From the NCBI GenBank assembly GCA_025174535.1, contig JALBUN010000047.1:186001-250000 (forward strand): a stretch of DNA of 64,000 nucleotides, written 5' to 3'. Positions 52,627 to 63,800 of this stretch are shown here, piece after piece. The stretch is from Cantharellus purpuraceus. Its lineage: Eukaryota > Basidiomycota > Agaricomycetes > Cantharellales > Hydnaceae. The notes under the pieces are model-generated. The model did no database searches and was not told the DNA's origin. It saw only the letters and a list, made by a program, of their open reading frames with translations. Each line of letters opens with the position of its first letter. Within the stretch, counting starts at the first letter, position 1. Made by a program: the position numbers and the translations under genes.

Positions 52627-53370
52627 AATGTCAAACCCTTTGGCAAGCATGAGCGTGGCCAAGCTGGAGCAGTTGCTCTTGGCCCGACAGAAGGAGGAGG
52701 AGGAGGAGCGGAAATGGAAGGAGGAGGAGGAAGCAGAACATAAACGGAAAGAGGAGGAGGAAGTGGAACGGAGATGGAAGGAGGAGGAGGAGGCGGAGCG
52801 GAGACGGAAGGAGGAGGAGGAGGTGGAACGGAGACGGAAGGAGGAGGAGGAGGCAGAATGGAGACAGAAGGAGGAGGAGGAGGCAGAACGGAGACAGAAG
52901 GAGGAGGAGGAGGTGGAATGGAGACGGAAGGAGGAGGAAGAGCAGAGGTGGAAAGAGGCGGCGAAGACAGAACGGAGAAGGAAAGAGGAGGAAGCGAAGG
53001 CTGAGAGGGCCTGCATGGTAAAGGAACTTGTGGCAGCAATGGAGGCCATGAGACTGAAGGAAGTGGAGGAGCAGGTGCATGAGCTAGAGGCTGCCATGGA
53101 GGTAGAGGAGGAGGTGACCGGGGCAGGGGGAACCAGCCACCCAGGGAGTCCGAGTGTGCCAATACGGCCAAGGACCTGAAGTCACCATCATCTCCGTTTC
53201 ACGGACGGTGACGACTCGTTCGAAGGCTGTCACTGTGGAGGACTCGCCGTTACGTCTGCAGGCACAGCCCTTATTTGAGTTGGGGGCAGCTGAGGAAGAT
53301 GATGCGGCAGAGACAGAGAGGGCGGAGGTGGAGGTGGATCCTGATGCCAATATGGAGCTTGATGCAACCG
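52627..53370 (+). pseudogene. Antisense gene of gypsy-3, N-terminal and central part
   Basis: TATA box at 52589, ATG 52627 (MSNPLASMSVAKLEQLLLAR), about 120 residues of E/K/R coiled coil in 15-residue repeats (KEEEEAERRR types, from a 45-bp DNA repeat), then AKAERACMVKELVAAMEAM, EVEEEVTGAG and VPIRPR. A small deletion at about 53172 shifts the frame; the next frame continues with TRSKAVTVEDSPLRLQAQ, ELGAAEEDDAAETE and NMELDA. It is then cut and joined to integrase sequence at 53371. The coil repeats vary in number between copies. Confidence 0.6.
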
Positions 53371-53838
53371 CGAACTCCGAGCCCCGATCGGATGTGACAT
53401 GCAATGGGACTCCGTGTTTAGAGAATATGTGGAGAACGAACAATTTGGCTAGTGAGGCAGAGGTGATGGTGTCATGCGTTGGAATGAATAGTGACTGTTT
53501 GGTGAACCTGTCGACAATCACGATGAGTCAGTATCGGAGCGGAAGTAAAGGCCTTTTTCAAGGTCTCAAAGCTCTGTCTACATTCGTCAGTGAAATTCCA
53601 TTGGATACCCTTCCTAGTGAGTCGGGTGAGTGGGACGGTGATATCAGAGTAGCCGTGAATGAAGCGGCAGTAGAAGTTGGCGAACCCGAGGAAGGACTGT
53701 ACATCCTTGACTTTCCGGGGTTCTGGCCATTCCTGTATGGCTTTGATTTTGTCATCGGACATTGTCAATCCTGCAGGGGAGAGGATATAGCCTAGGTATT
53801 CAACCGAGTTGGAGTGGAATTCGCATTTGTCAGTGCGG
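53371..53838 (-). pseudogene. Gypsy-3 integrase and RT/RNase H fragments
   Basis: 53371-53523 is integrase (MIVDRFTKQSLFIPTHD, HVTSDRGSEFA with the Asp intact). 53524-53838 is RT/RNase H (MSDDKIKAIQEWPEPRKV, SFLGFANFYCRFI, RQSFETLKKAFTSAPILTH). They abut in a deletion junction. Repeat D follows with target duplication GCGG (53835-53838, 55254-55257). Confidence 0.8.
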
Positions 53839-55253
53839 TGTCGGTTCGCTTAAGGAATAGATCCTATAAGCCTGCGCGCAACGGTCCTAGCAAACAGACG
53901 GTGTGTAACGCAGTTGTTCAGCACTCCAAAGATCAATCAGGGCGAGGGGTACATAACAGGGAAGTGGGATAGTGCTCTGTGGTTGGATGAGGATGGGAGC
54001 AAAAGGTCGGTCCCAATGGCTGATCGTGCTCTGTGACTGGATGACAATGCAGAGCCCGGTTGGGAGGTACGCGAAAGCTGGTTTCAGGAGAATCAACCTC
54101 TCGGTGGCGGAGGGAAATCTGATCGTTGAACCAAGGTGTTTTACCTCAGTGTAGAGATGATGGATTGTGATGTAGAGCGTAGAGCGTAGACTTAGAGCGT
54201 GGACTTTGACTTTAGAGCGTTGGCTGAAAACTTGTTGATTTATTCCAAAGGCGAAGACTAGCGCCCTTTTATATACAAATCCCCAGGGCACAACGACACA
54301 ATATGAGGAGCAAATGATGCGATATGATGCAAGAAATGCTGATCAAGCCAGCTGACGAAGCATGTGAAGTTGAACTACTAAAGGGGAAATCATGGAGAAA
54401 TGAAACGACAGATAGGGGTAATCTTTGTAAGAATAGGGGGTGATGAGTAATAAAAGAACCAAAAATAGAACAAGGATGAGTAAGTCGTGTATGAATGAAT
54501 TAAAAGATGAAACAGGGGTGAGTCATATAAAAGAACAATAGAAACATCCACCAATACCATCTTCCCTACGGCTCCGAAGGTTAATTGACCCTGAGTCACA
54601 TGAGGACTTCCGTCAGCATCCACAACAAATACTCCTTATTGTCTTAGTGATCCGTCTCCATATGGTATCCCGCTCCAAGAGTATTTGGTCCCTTTGCCTG
54701 ACACGATGTAACCTGAGTCGGATTGAAGTGGGAGGATAGGTCGGCAATGGCGACTGAAATTCTACCTCACGTTCGACTCATCTATCCGTGTTATGATATA
54801 GAGGTGAAATGCCAAGGAATGTATATGGTTCAACGGAATTGTGAAAGAATATGGGATCGCCAATGGCATAAGAGAGACATGGTGGGGATCTTGGACGTTG
54901 AATGAGTTTTGGAAGTATTTTGACACGTGGAGGTGGCTTAACATGCCCGTGGAGCTCGGCGTATTTTTGATAGTCCTCCGTGTCCAGAGACCAGTGTGAC
55001 GTATTATTAGAAGTGATGTTGGAGAGGGGAATAGAATGGGAAGCCATGTGAATGATGATGAAAGGATGGGTGTGAATAGAAGGCTGATAATGATCGATGG
55101 CGATGAAACACGAGTGACGATCGATGGCTCGAATTAGAGACTGAGGTGGATAGGGAGTTGCGGCGCTATTTAAAAGTTGATACGAAAAGACGCTGGCGGA
55201 GTTGGACTGTCAGAGTGGTTCGATATGCGTCCTCGATGCATCCTGGCTCGTCA
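53839..55253 (-). mobile_element. Repeat D, complete copy, reverse, in gypsy RT
   Basis: TGTCGGTTCGC to GGCTCGTCA, 1,415 bp. Target duplication GCGG. The uninterrupted site is visible in gypsy-4 (CAGTGCGGGCGAAG at about 46831). Its ORF (from 55047) is broken near 54900 (AATGAG for AAAGAG and frameshift). Confidence 0.9.
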
Positions 55254-55257
55254 GCGG

Positions 55258-55707
55258 GCGAAGAGGCCATGCTTTTGGAGACGTCAGAGTACCTCTCGGA
55301 CATGTATCCAATGTTCTTCTTCATTGTCCGAATATACCAAAATGTTGTCTAAGTAAATGAGGATGGTCACATCGAGGAGGTCGGCGAAGGTATCATGAAC
55401 CGCTGGAAGGCGGCCAGAGCATTGGTTAGTCCAAAGGGCATGACGCACCACTCGAAAGATCCATATCATGTGCAGAAGGTCGTTTTCCATTTGTCGCCTT
55501 CTTGGATATGGACTAGATGGTAGGCATGTCGGAGATCTATTTTGGAATAGATCTTAGCCTTTTGAGGACTCTCGAGTAGGTCCACGGTGCGGGGTATCAG
55601 GTATCGGTCTTTCTTGGTGATCTTGTTGAGTCCATGGAAGTCGACGCATAGACGGAGTGATCTGTCTTTTTTGCGGACAAATAGGACCAGAGCTCCATGA
55701 GGAGATA
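55258..55707 (-). pseudogene. Gypsy-3 reverse transcriptase, N-terminal core
   Basis: Minus-strand [49 protein letters not shown] (the second Asp of YLDD replaced by Asn). Frameshifts near 55480 and 55390. Cut at 55707 by the 565-bp element, with ATA target duplication. Confidence 0.85.
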
Positions 55708-56272
55708 GACGCTTGTTCAGAAATACAACAAATACGTATGTACAACCTATTTTCCTCAAATTTTATACAATACACTTCAATTCAAACTTATTTTCATATT
55801 TCAACATGATTCTCAAATTTTACACAATATACTAGATTAAAACATATTTTGATATTTTGGCATAATTCTCAAAAATAATTGTTTTTTCCCCATTTAGTGG
55901 TGGCAACTCCCTTGAGGGAACATCCAAATATCATTGATTCTTTCTTATACAATACTTGTAACATAATTTGAACTATCTTTAATCCCCACCTGGTATTTGT
56001 ATATCTAAATACCCTATATAATACCAATTATATTCATATATACATTCCTATTATATCCATGTAAATAATTATGTTCATCTCAACCAAATATCTTATCTTT
56101 TAAAGTTTATTAAAATATAGAATATATGTTTATATTTATGAAAATTTCACACATCCGAAATCTTTTAAGATATCCAAATTGTAACTCCCTGGCTTTATGT
56201 ATCATTGAAATCCTGATGTATATCTCCTATACATCAGAATATTGTATACTGACATGATTCCGAACAAGCGTC
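55708..56272 (-). mobile_element. 565-bp element, solo copy in gypsy RT
   Basis: GACGCTTGTTCAG to CGAACAAGCGTC with ATA at 55705-55707 and 56273-56275. The empty site is preserved in gypsy-2 at 39415-39430 (CCCTATCTCCTC), which confirms the 3-bp duplication (TAT on the element's strand). Confidence 0.9.
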
Positions 56273-57190
56273 ATAGGGATGGGCGGATGAAGCCTGTGGC
56301 CAAGTTCTCGTCTATGAATGTTTGGAGAGCCAGTAGCTCTTTTTGTGATAGTGAGTAGATAGGGCCAAGCGGAGGGGTGGAGTTGTCATCCAGTTCGATC
56401 TTGAGATCGTATGGTCTGTGTTCCACTAGGGAGTCGGTTTTAGACTTGCTGAACACATTGGTGAACTCATGATACTCCTTGGGAACCATAGAGAGGTCCG
56501 GTGGGGTTGATCGGGCAGAACGAGCGGCAAGGAATATCAGATCAGAGAGGTGGACCTGGAATGTGTGAGCACCATCCAGTTTGCTTAGTCTGGCGAAGAC
56601 CATAGTGTCCACCATCGATATAAATAGAGGGGTAGATGGAGTATCTATCGGAGTGGAGTCAGCGGAGGCGGAAGATAATTTCACACCTATAGTTGCTGGT
56701 GACATCGGGGATGACACAGCCTGTGCTGGAGAATGGAATGTGATATGGCCCCATGCCCAGTCAATCAACAGATTGTAGCGGGTGAGCCAGTTATGTCCAA
56801 GAACCACAGAACAGCTGGAGTCAAGCGGAGTAACATAGAATGTAAGGTTCTGGATTTCTCCGACAGAAAAATGGATAGACAGATCTATAGCTCATGAAAT
56901 AACAGCATTAGTAGTGCCATCAAATAATCGAAGTGGTATCGGAGTTATGGTGTATGTATGGAGTTTATGTAAATTGGAAAAAGAGGAATCAAGGAAACAG
57001 TGAGTAGAACCGGAGTCAATTAACGCTTGAATAGCAGTATCAGGAATGGAGTTGGAGTGGACGAGGAGGAGTCAGAGTGGAAAAGAGCGGATGCGTTCAG
57101 GTGGACCTTGTTTGTCGTACAGGGAGTACCAACGCAGCCCTCAGCCCGTATGGAGGCTATAGGACTGCTTACTATTTTTTTTGGGTCTGT
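56273..57190 (-). pseudogene. Gypsy-3 protease and RT start
   Basis: Minus strand: the retropepsin region around 56990-57030, PLRLFDG (Arg codon intact, unlike gypsy-2), MVLGHNWLTRYNLLIDW, then SLVEHRPYDLKIELDDNS, PLGPIYSLSQKELLAL, ENLATGFIRPSL. Stops occur in the 56890-57000 stretch, so the frame is not continuous. Confidence 0.8.
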
Positions 57191-58315
57191 CACTTTAGCA
57201 TCGGACTTGTCCATCGTGGCGTTGGCGGCGCGGCCCTTTGCCTTTGCTGCGGACGAGGTTGCCTTGTTGCAATCCTTGGCTTGGTGACCAGGCTTTCCGC
57301 AGAACAGACAGAGGTTGTTGTCCATGCGGCGCTGGCATTCCTGCTGGGTAAGTTTTCCGTCCTTCCCCAGCTTGGTGGAGAGGTCCGGAGTACCCTTGCA
57401 AGCTCTGGAGTTGTTGCTGGTGCTGGAGTTGTTCTGACCAGAACCAGAAGCGGCAGTGTTACCAGTGTTTGACTTCTGGCCTGAGTTGGCAGTGGCCCGC
57501 TTTTCGGACCCCTTGTTGGACTTTGGTGTCTTGTCCGATGATTTGTCCGATTTGTTGTTGGCCAAATTTTCACGGGAGACCTCAGATTGACGTTCCCAAT
57601 AATGGGCGTCGATGGATTGGGCGAGCTTGCAGAGGGTAGCCAAAGTATCTGGCTTACCGACGCGTGATATCTTGTCCTTGATGCGGGATGGGAGTCCAAC
57701 GTAAAATTGTCGTCGGAGTGCAGCATCGCCCCATTGGACTTTTGGAGCTAGCTGCTGGAAACTCACAATGTATTTTGCAATTTTGTGATTTTCCTTCATC
57801 CAAAGTCAATCGAGTTCATTCTCGGCATCGGCCTCGGGGTTGCACGGACCGAAATTGGTCCGAAGTTTGGAGATGAAGTCGGAGTAGTCCTCTGACCATA
57901 TTGGGTCATCGGAGTCATCCATGAGCGCTGGCTCAAAGTAGTCCAGTGCGGTGCCCTTGAGATAGGACATGGCGAAGGTCACCTTCGCCTGGTCGGATGT
58001 GAATGCGTCGGGGTGGTCGCTGAAATTCAACCGGCATTGCACCAAGAACAGCTGGAGCTTGTGCGGATCAGAGCCATCGAATGGGTCGGGTTCTCAGACC
58101 TTGGTCCGGGACTTGGGGGCTTGTGGGTTACGGATGCTGCTAGCGAGCAGGGAGATGGCTTGCGCCAGATTTGGAGAGGGTGGGGTGTCATCTTCTTCAT
58201 TGACGGCCTCTATGTGGTCCGTCGGTTCCTCGACGACCTTGGGGATGGTGTCGATGCTGGGGGCAGGTACCTCAACGATTCGTGCGCGTTCGGAATTGGC
58301 GGTGGATCGTGGCAT
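57185..58315 (-). pseudogene. Gypsy-3 gag
   Basis: ATG 58315 (MPRSTANSERARIVEVPAP). TGA at about 58096 (CGA in gypsy-2), TGA at about 57803 (ELD-stop-L, shared with gypsy-2), then AKYIVSFQQLAPKVQWGDAA, SIDAHYWERQSEVSRENLAN, the zinc knuckle CLFCGKPGHQAKDC and DPKKIVSSPIASI running into protease in frame thanks to an 8-A run. Five residues (SIDAH) missing from gypsy-2 are present. Confidence 0.85.
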
Positions 58316-58347
58316 TGGTAGGAGTGAGTATGGCAGTTTGAATATAC

Positions 58348-58899
58348 TGTTACGCACTAGGTCCAATTGGGGGTCAGAGATTGGATTGGAGGTTGGGTCG
58401 GAGGTTGGGTCAGAGGTTGGGTCAGAGGTTGGGTCAGGGTTGGAGTACGTCGTGGGGGTCAGAACGGACTTGGCTTCAGCTTATGTGCTGCACCTTCACT
58501 AATACCGGTGTCCGAGATTTCAGAGACGGAGTACAACTTAGAGAGTTAGGATCAGACTTAGGAACTAGGCATGATTCAATATTCGAACTGGGGAATGAAG
58601 CCCCCAGTCAGGCAACTTAAATACATATTTGAAATCTAATAATAATTACTCCGGTGATGGGTCTCCGAGGCCAACAGCCTTATGTGAGTATGTCCGAATC
58701 TGATGGGGATGGATGTCCGGGTTCCTATGGTGATGCTGATGCATCAATCAGAACTGGAGACGGATGGGCAGAATCGGTGGTGACAATTGGACAGGTAAAT
58801 GGAGACGTAGCAGTTTCCAAATGGAGTATAGATTTCATATGCGCGGGGATCTGGGTGGATCGGACAGGGATCTGGACGTTAATGAATATAGTCATAACA
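58348..58899 (-). mobile_element. Gypsy-3 5' LTR
   Basis: TGTTACGCACTAGG to GTCATAACA on the plus strand, 552 bp, about four to five minisatellite units (58381-58440). Right flank is a repeat D fragment. Confidence 0.85.
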
Positions 58900-59058
58900 A
58901 ATGGCAATGAAACACAAGTGATGATCAATGGCTAGAATTAGAGACTGAGGTGGAGAGGGGGTTGTGGCACTATTTAAAAGTTTGATATGAAAAGACACTG
59001 GTGGAGTTGGACTTTCAGAGTGGTTCGATATACATCCTCAATGCATCCTGGCTTGTCA
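58900..59058 (-). mobile_element. Repeat D, terminal fragment
   Basis: Matches the TGACGAGCC end of D in reverse (ATGGCAATGAAACACAAG to CTGGCTTGTCA). The remaining part is not adjacent on the far side of gypsy-3. Confidence 0.7.
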
Positions 59059-59071
59059 ACGGACTGTACTG

Positions 59072-59857
59072 ATGTGCAGAGTCATCAAGAGAATGACTCT
59101 ACTGGCTCATGCTGATAACACGAGTCTTATCATCACTCTACTGACCACACTAGTAGACACACTTGCCCTCATACAGGGGTGGCAAGTAAACCCTAATGGG
59201 GTCCCCCTGGCCATCCAACAGGAGTTGGATGGTACTATGAACCTGTCCAATGTGGACGTCTGGATGTGGCTACAAAAGGCCACTCCTAAGAAGGGTTCTT
59301 CTGTATTTAAGAAGAACCTCTGGACTATGTTCCAGAATCCTGGCCACTGGGGATTATTGACCAGTGGTCAAAAGTTCTCACCAATTCTTGGTGACACCTT
59401 TCACACCTCAGCCACTGGAGTGTATGATTGGGGGAATCACTCCCCCAAAGAACATACTGAATTAGAGCCTGTGCCCTGGTTTGGATGATCGGGAGGCATC
59501 ACCCCCAATCGTGCTGCTATATTGGAGGAGTTTGCTAAACACATTGCCTCTGGAGCAGCATTTAACCAGCCTGCCAGGGTTGGTAAGCAAAAGCAGGAGA
59601 CTCAGGGAGTCTCCCAAGCAGCTCATAAAGCTGCTAAATGCTCTCTTACTGAGCATTTAGGTCACAATCAACTTAATCATGTACTCAATTGAGATGCTGC
59701 AGTAGCAATTGCATCCTCCTCATCCATTCAAGTGGATGAGGACACCGCAACCACATTGGGGATGACTGAGAGCCACCCCCCTCTGGAGCCATATGAACAA
59801 GATGACCATATGGACACCGACTCGTTGGAACAGCTTCATAAGGAGCTGTATGATTAA
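59072..59857 (+). pseudogene. ORF at the 3' end of the F LTR element
   Basis: One frame of 262 codons with two TGA codons (59486, 59690) at which CGA would fit. It begins MCRVIKRMTLLAHADNTSL, with NLSNVDVWMWLQKATP, NLWTMFQNPGHWGLLTSGQ, VYDWGNHSPKEH, and ends LEQLHKELYD. About 40 bp later a purine tract (AAAAAGGGGAGGG) touches the F LTR, so this is the last ORF of an LTR retroelement whose upstream part is missing. I cannot assign it to gag, env-like or an accessory gene. The start is arbitrary because upstream sequence is replaced by repeat D. Confidence 0.5.
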
Positions 59858-59886
59858 AAGGTACTGAATGAGATCATGCCTCATTC

Positions 59887-59899
59887 AAAAAGGGGAGGG
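59887..59899 (+). other. Polypurine tract before F LTR
   Basis: AAAAAGGGGAGGG directly precedes TGTAAGTACC, as expected of the plus-strand primer of an LTR retroelement. Confidence 0.6.
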
Positions 59900-60178
59900 T
59901 GTAAGTACCTTGGGTACTTACTTACTATAGTATATAACTAGATAGTTATAATTAATGTATGCAGCATTCCATTAAGGAATGCTGTCTTCTTGATAGATAT
60001 ATGCACCCATAGGGTGCATATATATAGTTATTATGTAAGCCAGTGGACCCAAGTACACATGTGGGTCCACATATAGTAAAAAAAGAACTTAGTAACTACC
60101 ACACTGTACAGCACATCGCCCAACCAATACACTTGGTTGAGTTCTGTGCAATGGTGTGAACTAAGACACCTATTAACA
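59900..60178 (+). mobile_element. F element 3' LTR, truncated
   Basis: TGTAAGTACCTTGGG onward, matching 50006-50290; cut after about 280 bp by a B fragment. Confidence 0.7.
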
Positions 60179-60755
60179 GGCAAACTCTAAATCACCACAA
60201 TTCTGCAAATGAACAGCTGAGAAGAATATCAAACCCTGCTGCAGCACAACTCCAGAAACAATTTAACATTTGTACTTTGGTTACAATCCTTTGTATTGGT
60301 CAATGCAGACTATATGCAGAAAAGTAATACGTTTCTTAGCAGCAAGAAATGAATAAGACTCCCAGAGTCTAGAGTTCATGGACACTTAGGGGTCCAGATA
60401 TTCCAAAATGAGGGGAATGCACTTAGAGGCTAAAGGAAGTAAGTGGATGAATCCAACTGTCCAACCAGTGACACTCTGAAGTGGGTAACAGCAATGTGTG
60501 AAGTAGTCTAGCAACTGCTTCACACGAGTTCAAGCTTCTAATGCTCTGCAAAGGCAGTACACACTAGTAACATAAAAAAGAGCAATAATGGCAGGACTAT
60601 CAACAGACAATCTCACCCTGTAGATTTGTAGTCACATGAGATAGATACTACACTCATGCCCAAAGCAGGAATATCACTACTTTGAGTGCAATCAAGTACA
60701 GTTACACAACTGTAAAAGATCCTTGAACTGGTAATCAACAGTTACTGAGATAGAG
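60179..60755 (-). mobile_element. Repeat B, truncated copy
   Basis: Matches B from GGCAAACTCTAAATCACC through the TTACACAACTG region; both ends are missing. F-like sequence (TTGGTGTGAACTAAG) resumes at about 60762. Confidence 0.7.
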
Positions 60756-60842
60756 CTCTGTATTGGTGTGAACTAAGTCTAACCTTACAGATGGAGTCTA
60801 GAGATTGGACTTGGCATCACAAGATGTAACATAAATATTGTT
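60756..60842. other. End of the transposon cluster and gene 3' flank
   Basis: A short F-like stretch followed by sequence between the repeats and the stop codon of the DUF6535 gene. No terminator or poly(A) signal can be called with confidence. Confidence 0.35.
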
Positions 60843-63800
60843 TCACTTTGCATGCAGTAATTCCCGTATTTCCTGGCTCAGATTTAGAATTGCCTGATGC
60901 CCACATCTGTCACATTCCTGACCAAATTCCCCAGGAGACATGCTTTGTTCCCTTTGCTGTTCTTCAAGCTTTTCACACACCTGTTCAACTATTTGAATTA
61001 ACTTACATGTTTCTGCTCTGTTGTCCCATTGCTCCCAATACTTCTTGGCATATGCAGCAACAGACGGAAGACTTTCAACTATACCCAAACTTGAAAGCTC
61101 TTTCCAATTCTCCATGCTTGTGTCATAAAAGAAGGGTTCAGTGAACATGTCCAACCATGCTTCCAGAATGAGTGGCCAAATACAATACGTCTGGATGGCT
61201 CTAGGGAATTCATGGTCTTGACCCAGATCATCAATGATTGCAAATATGTGTGTTAGATGCAGGAGTAAATAGCTGCCGATATCCGATATCTGGAGTCGGG
61301 AAGACAGTGTGTCTGCAATTGCAAGACAGCTCTTGAAGTGGCCGTGGCGATCGAGGTGACCATGCCATATTTCCTCTTTGGACAGGGCACAGAGCAAGCC
61401 GAGATAGCACACATTCCAGTGCCAATAGGCACCCGACAATTCAATGAAAGGATTATGATCGGTAGAGGTGCTCACCTGTTGTTGCATAGAAGGATCATGT
61501 GCTAGCATCACCAACATAAGAGCTCGAGAGAAGAGATATCGGAGTGGTTCATCCTCCCTGTCCATTGAAGCCACTTCTGTTCGAAGTGCATACGCCGCAC
61601 TCAAGGCTGCATGGCACGTACGAAGCGGGACTTTTGATCCCATGAATTGGATTATCATCTGAATGTAGAGGCATTTCCATTCAATAGTGCTTGGGGAGCC
61701 ACGCAGACCAGCCAACACCGCAAACGCATCACCAATTGTGGTATAATCGGTACCTTGACCTAGACCCAGCACGGTACAGGAATGTCCAGACCTTTTTTTC
61801 CTCCACCATTAGAGAATACAAAAAACTGAGACGAAGTGCAGCCACAACATCTATCGAATCAACTTAATCTCCCTCAATACCTTGATCCTCAAGGAGATGG
61901 AAGCAAAGGTTGAGGCACTGGATGGATCGTTGATAATTATCGTAAGCTTGACAGTGTTTACTGAATCCTAGCGTCTGAAGGAGCTTCCTTGCCTCAGGGG
62001 TATGCCCTCTTTGTGAGCCTGCGCTTGCGCCAAGGAGCAAATGTAATATACAGTCTATCACCAAGCCTTGGAGATCTCTGATAGCTGCACTAGAGGATTA
62101 TGAGGCAGTGAACAACCAGCTACCATGACACATTTTACCTCTTGTCAATCTTGGCTAAATGTTGCCAATATGGGAGTAGGCCAATCACCAGGCCTGCTAA
62201 TAGCAGACAATCGGCCACCAGGCGAGGAGGAGACTTTGGGTCATGGAGGCACTTGTTGATAAAACCATGCATGAAAATGAGGACACTTGAGTGGATATCT
62301 CCATGCAAACGGTGAGTGAGAATATGGGCCATCCACATGTGGTCAGAGAATGGAAGGGATGGGATGTCCAGGTCACGAGGCGATGTTACCACACTTGAAA
62401 TGAGCTCAAAACCTGGCTCAATGGGCATTGCATCTAAATGAAGATCCTTGACAAATATGTTATTATTCCAAATATTCAATGGACCCTGCATATCACATGC
62501 AATATACAAGTGGAAGATTGCCTTTAGGCAAGTCCACACTCGTTCTCGCATGTGGGGTGTTGCCTGCCACAGAGAAGGAACGTACACAAATAGCTGGCTT
62601 GTCAGTTGATCCAACACGAAAGTCACATCGTGCCCGTCTGGCCACTCGACATCTGGTATCATCTGCACTGCAGCAGTGATGATGTCCATGTCTGTAGTGT
62701 TATTTGGAAGACCAGACTTCTAGGGAGAAAGGGGAGAGGGGATTAAAAGAACAGAGGGGGAACAGAGGGGATAGGAGGAACAGGAGCACATAGGAGGCTC
62801 AGGAGGTTGAGGGGGAGGTAGGAAAGCGAGGGGAAATGGTTAGGAGGGAAGAGGAGAAGCCCCTGTAAGCTCCACACCCATCAGATCATTCTCCTATATT
62901 TCTTTTATATTTTATTTCGTCATTTTTCCCCTATTGGCTCCACCCCCCATTTCATTTTTATCACAAGTTTCTTTCCCATGTTTCAAATGATTCAGGGCTT
63001 TTATCACATGTTCTAAAGACACATATCTTGTATAAAACATGCTTAGCTAGATATGAAATTGACCAGAGAATTTCCTCTCACCTGTTTCTGTTGTGTGTCT
63101 GAACTATTCGTTTCTGGAATAACTCCAGAACGAACGCGTATTTCTACAATCTTTTGCATAATATTCCAGAGTATTGCAACATATATTTGAATCCCAGTTT
63201 GCGAAGCCTAAGCTCCACTGGTTGATTTTCTATTAAGCATTTACTCTCGTTCGAGTCATCTGCTCCTGCTCCCTGCTCAAATTGTCAAAATCTAGACGAA
63301 TATCACCCCAGATTTCATCAAACTTCGTAGGAAGATACTACTCAAGTATATCTTCAATTTGACTATGCATACATCCAGTTCCCATCACTCCCTCTGTCCC
63401 TATTTGAAATCTACTCTCCACACACCCCCAGCAAGGCGAAAAAAAAATTTTAACATGTAGATGTCTCGATAATCCATTGGATTGATCGTGCTCCAGAGGC
63501 ATCTTCAGGCGATTTCAGCTCCTCTAAATCAATCACCTCAAAAGACGCCGATTCGTCAAAACTTCCGGTTGACTCTAGGTCATGGGTCAACCTTAGAATT
63601 CTTAGCCGCAAGGCTGACCGTAGTCGCAAGAGATATATACGAAAGCGAGCAATTGATCTGAAGACCACATCCTTTCCAAACTTGAAGACGCCTCTGAGGA
63701 AATCTTGCAGATGGTTCAGGAAGCTGGCCCAGGACTGGCCGCGCGCTCGATGTGCCCAAGCCACAATTCTTTCTTGGAAGTCATGCAGGATGCGGTTAAG

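Larger units (their letters stand above)
50496..58899 (-). mobile_element. Ty3/gypsy family A element gypsy-3, both LTRs present
   Basis: 5' LTR 58348-58899 and 3' LTR 50496-50581 plus 52047-52486 (split by B), same orientation. Between them, in element order: gag, protease, RT start, a 565-bp element (55708-56272), RT, repeat D (53839-55253), RT/RNase H and integrase fragments, antisense gene, 3' internal end. The middle of Pol is deleted, as RNase H and integrase parts are joined out of order near 53524. Outer flanks show no target duplication. Confidence 0.85.

Noticed and set aside
63083..63213. Obligatory exon of the DUF6535 gene
   Set aside because: Joining exon 63455-64000 directly to 62691 gives a continuous, family-like sequence (IIETST-Y-MDIITAAVQM), while including this stretch breaks that junction.
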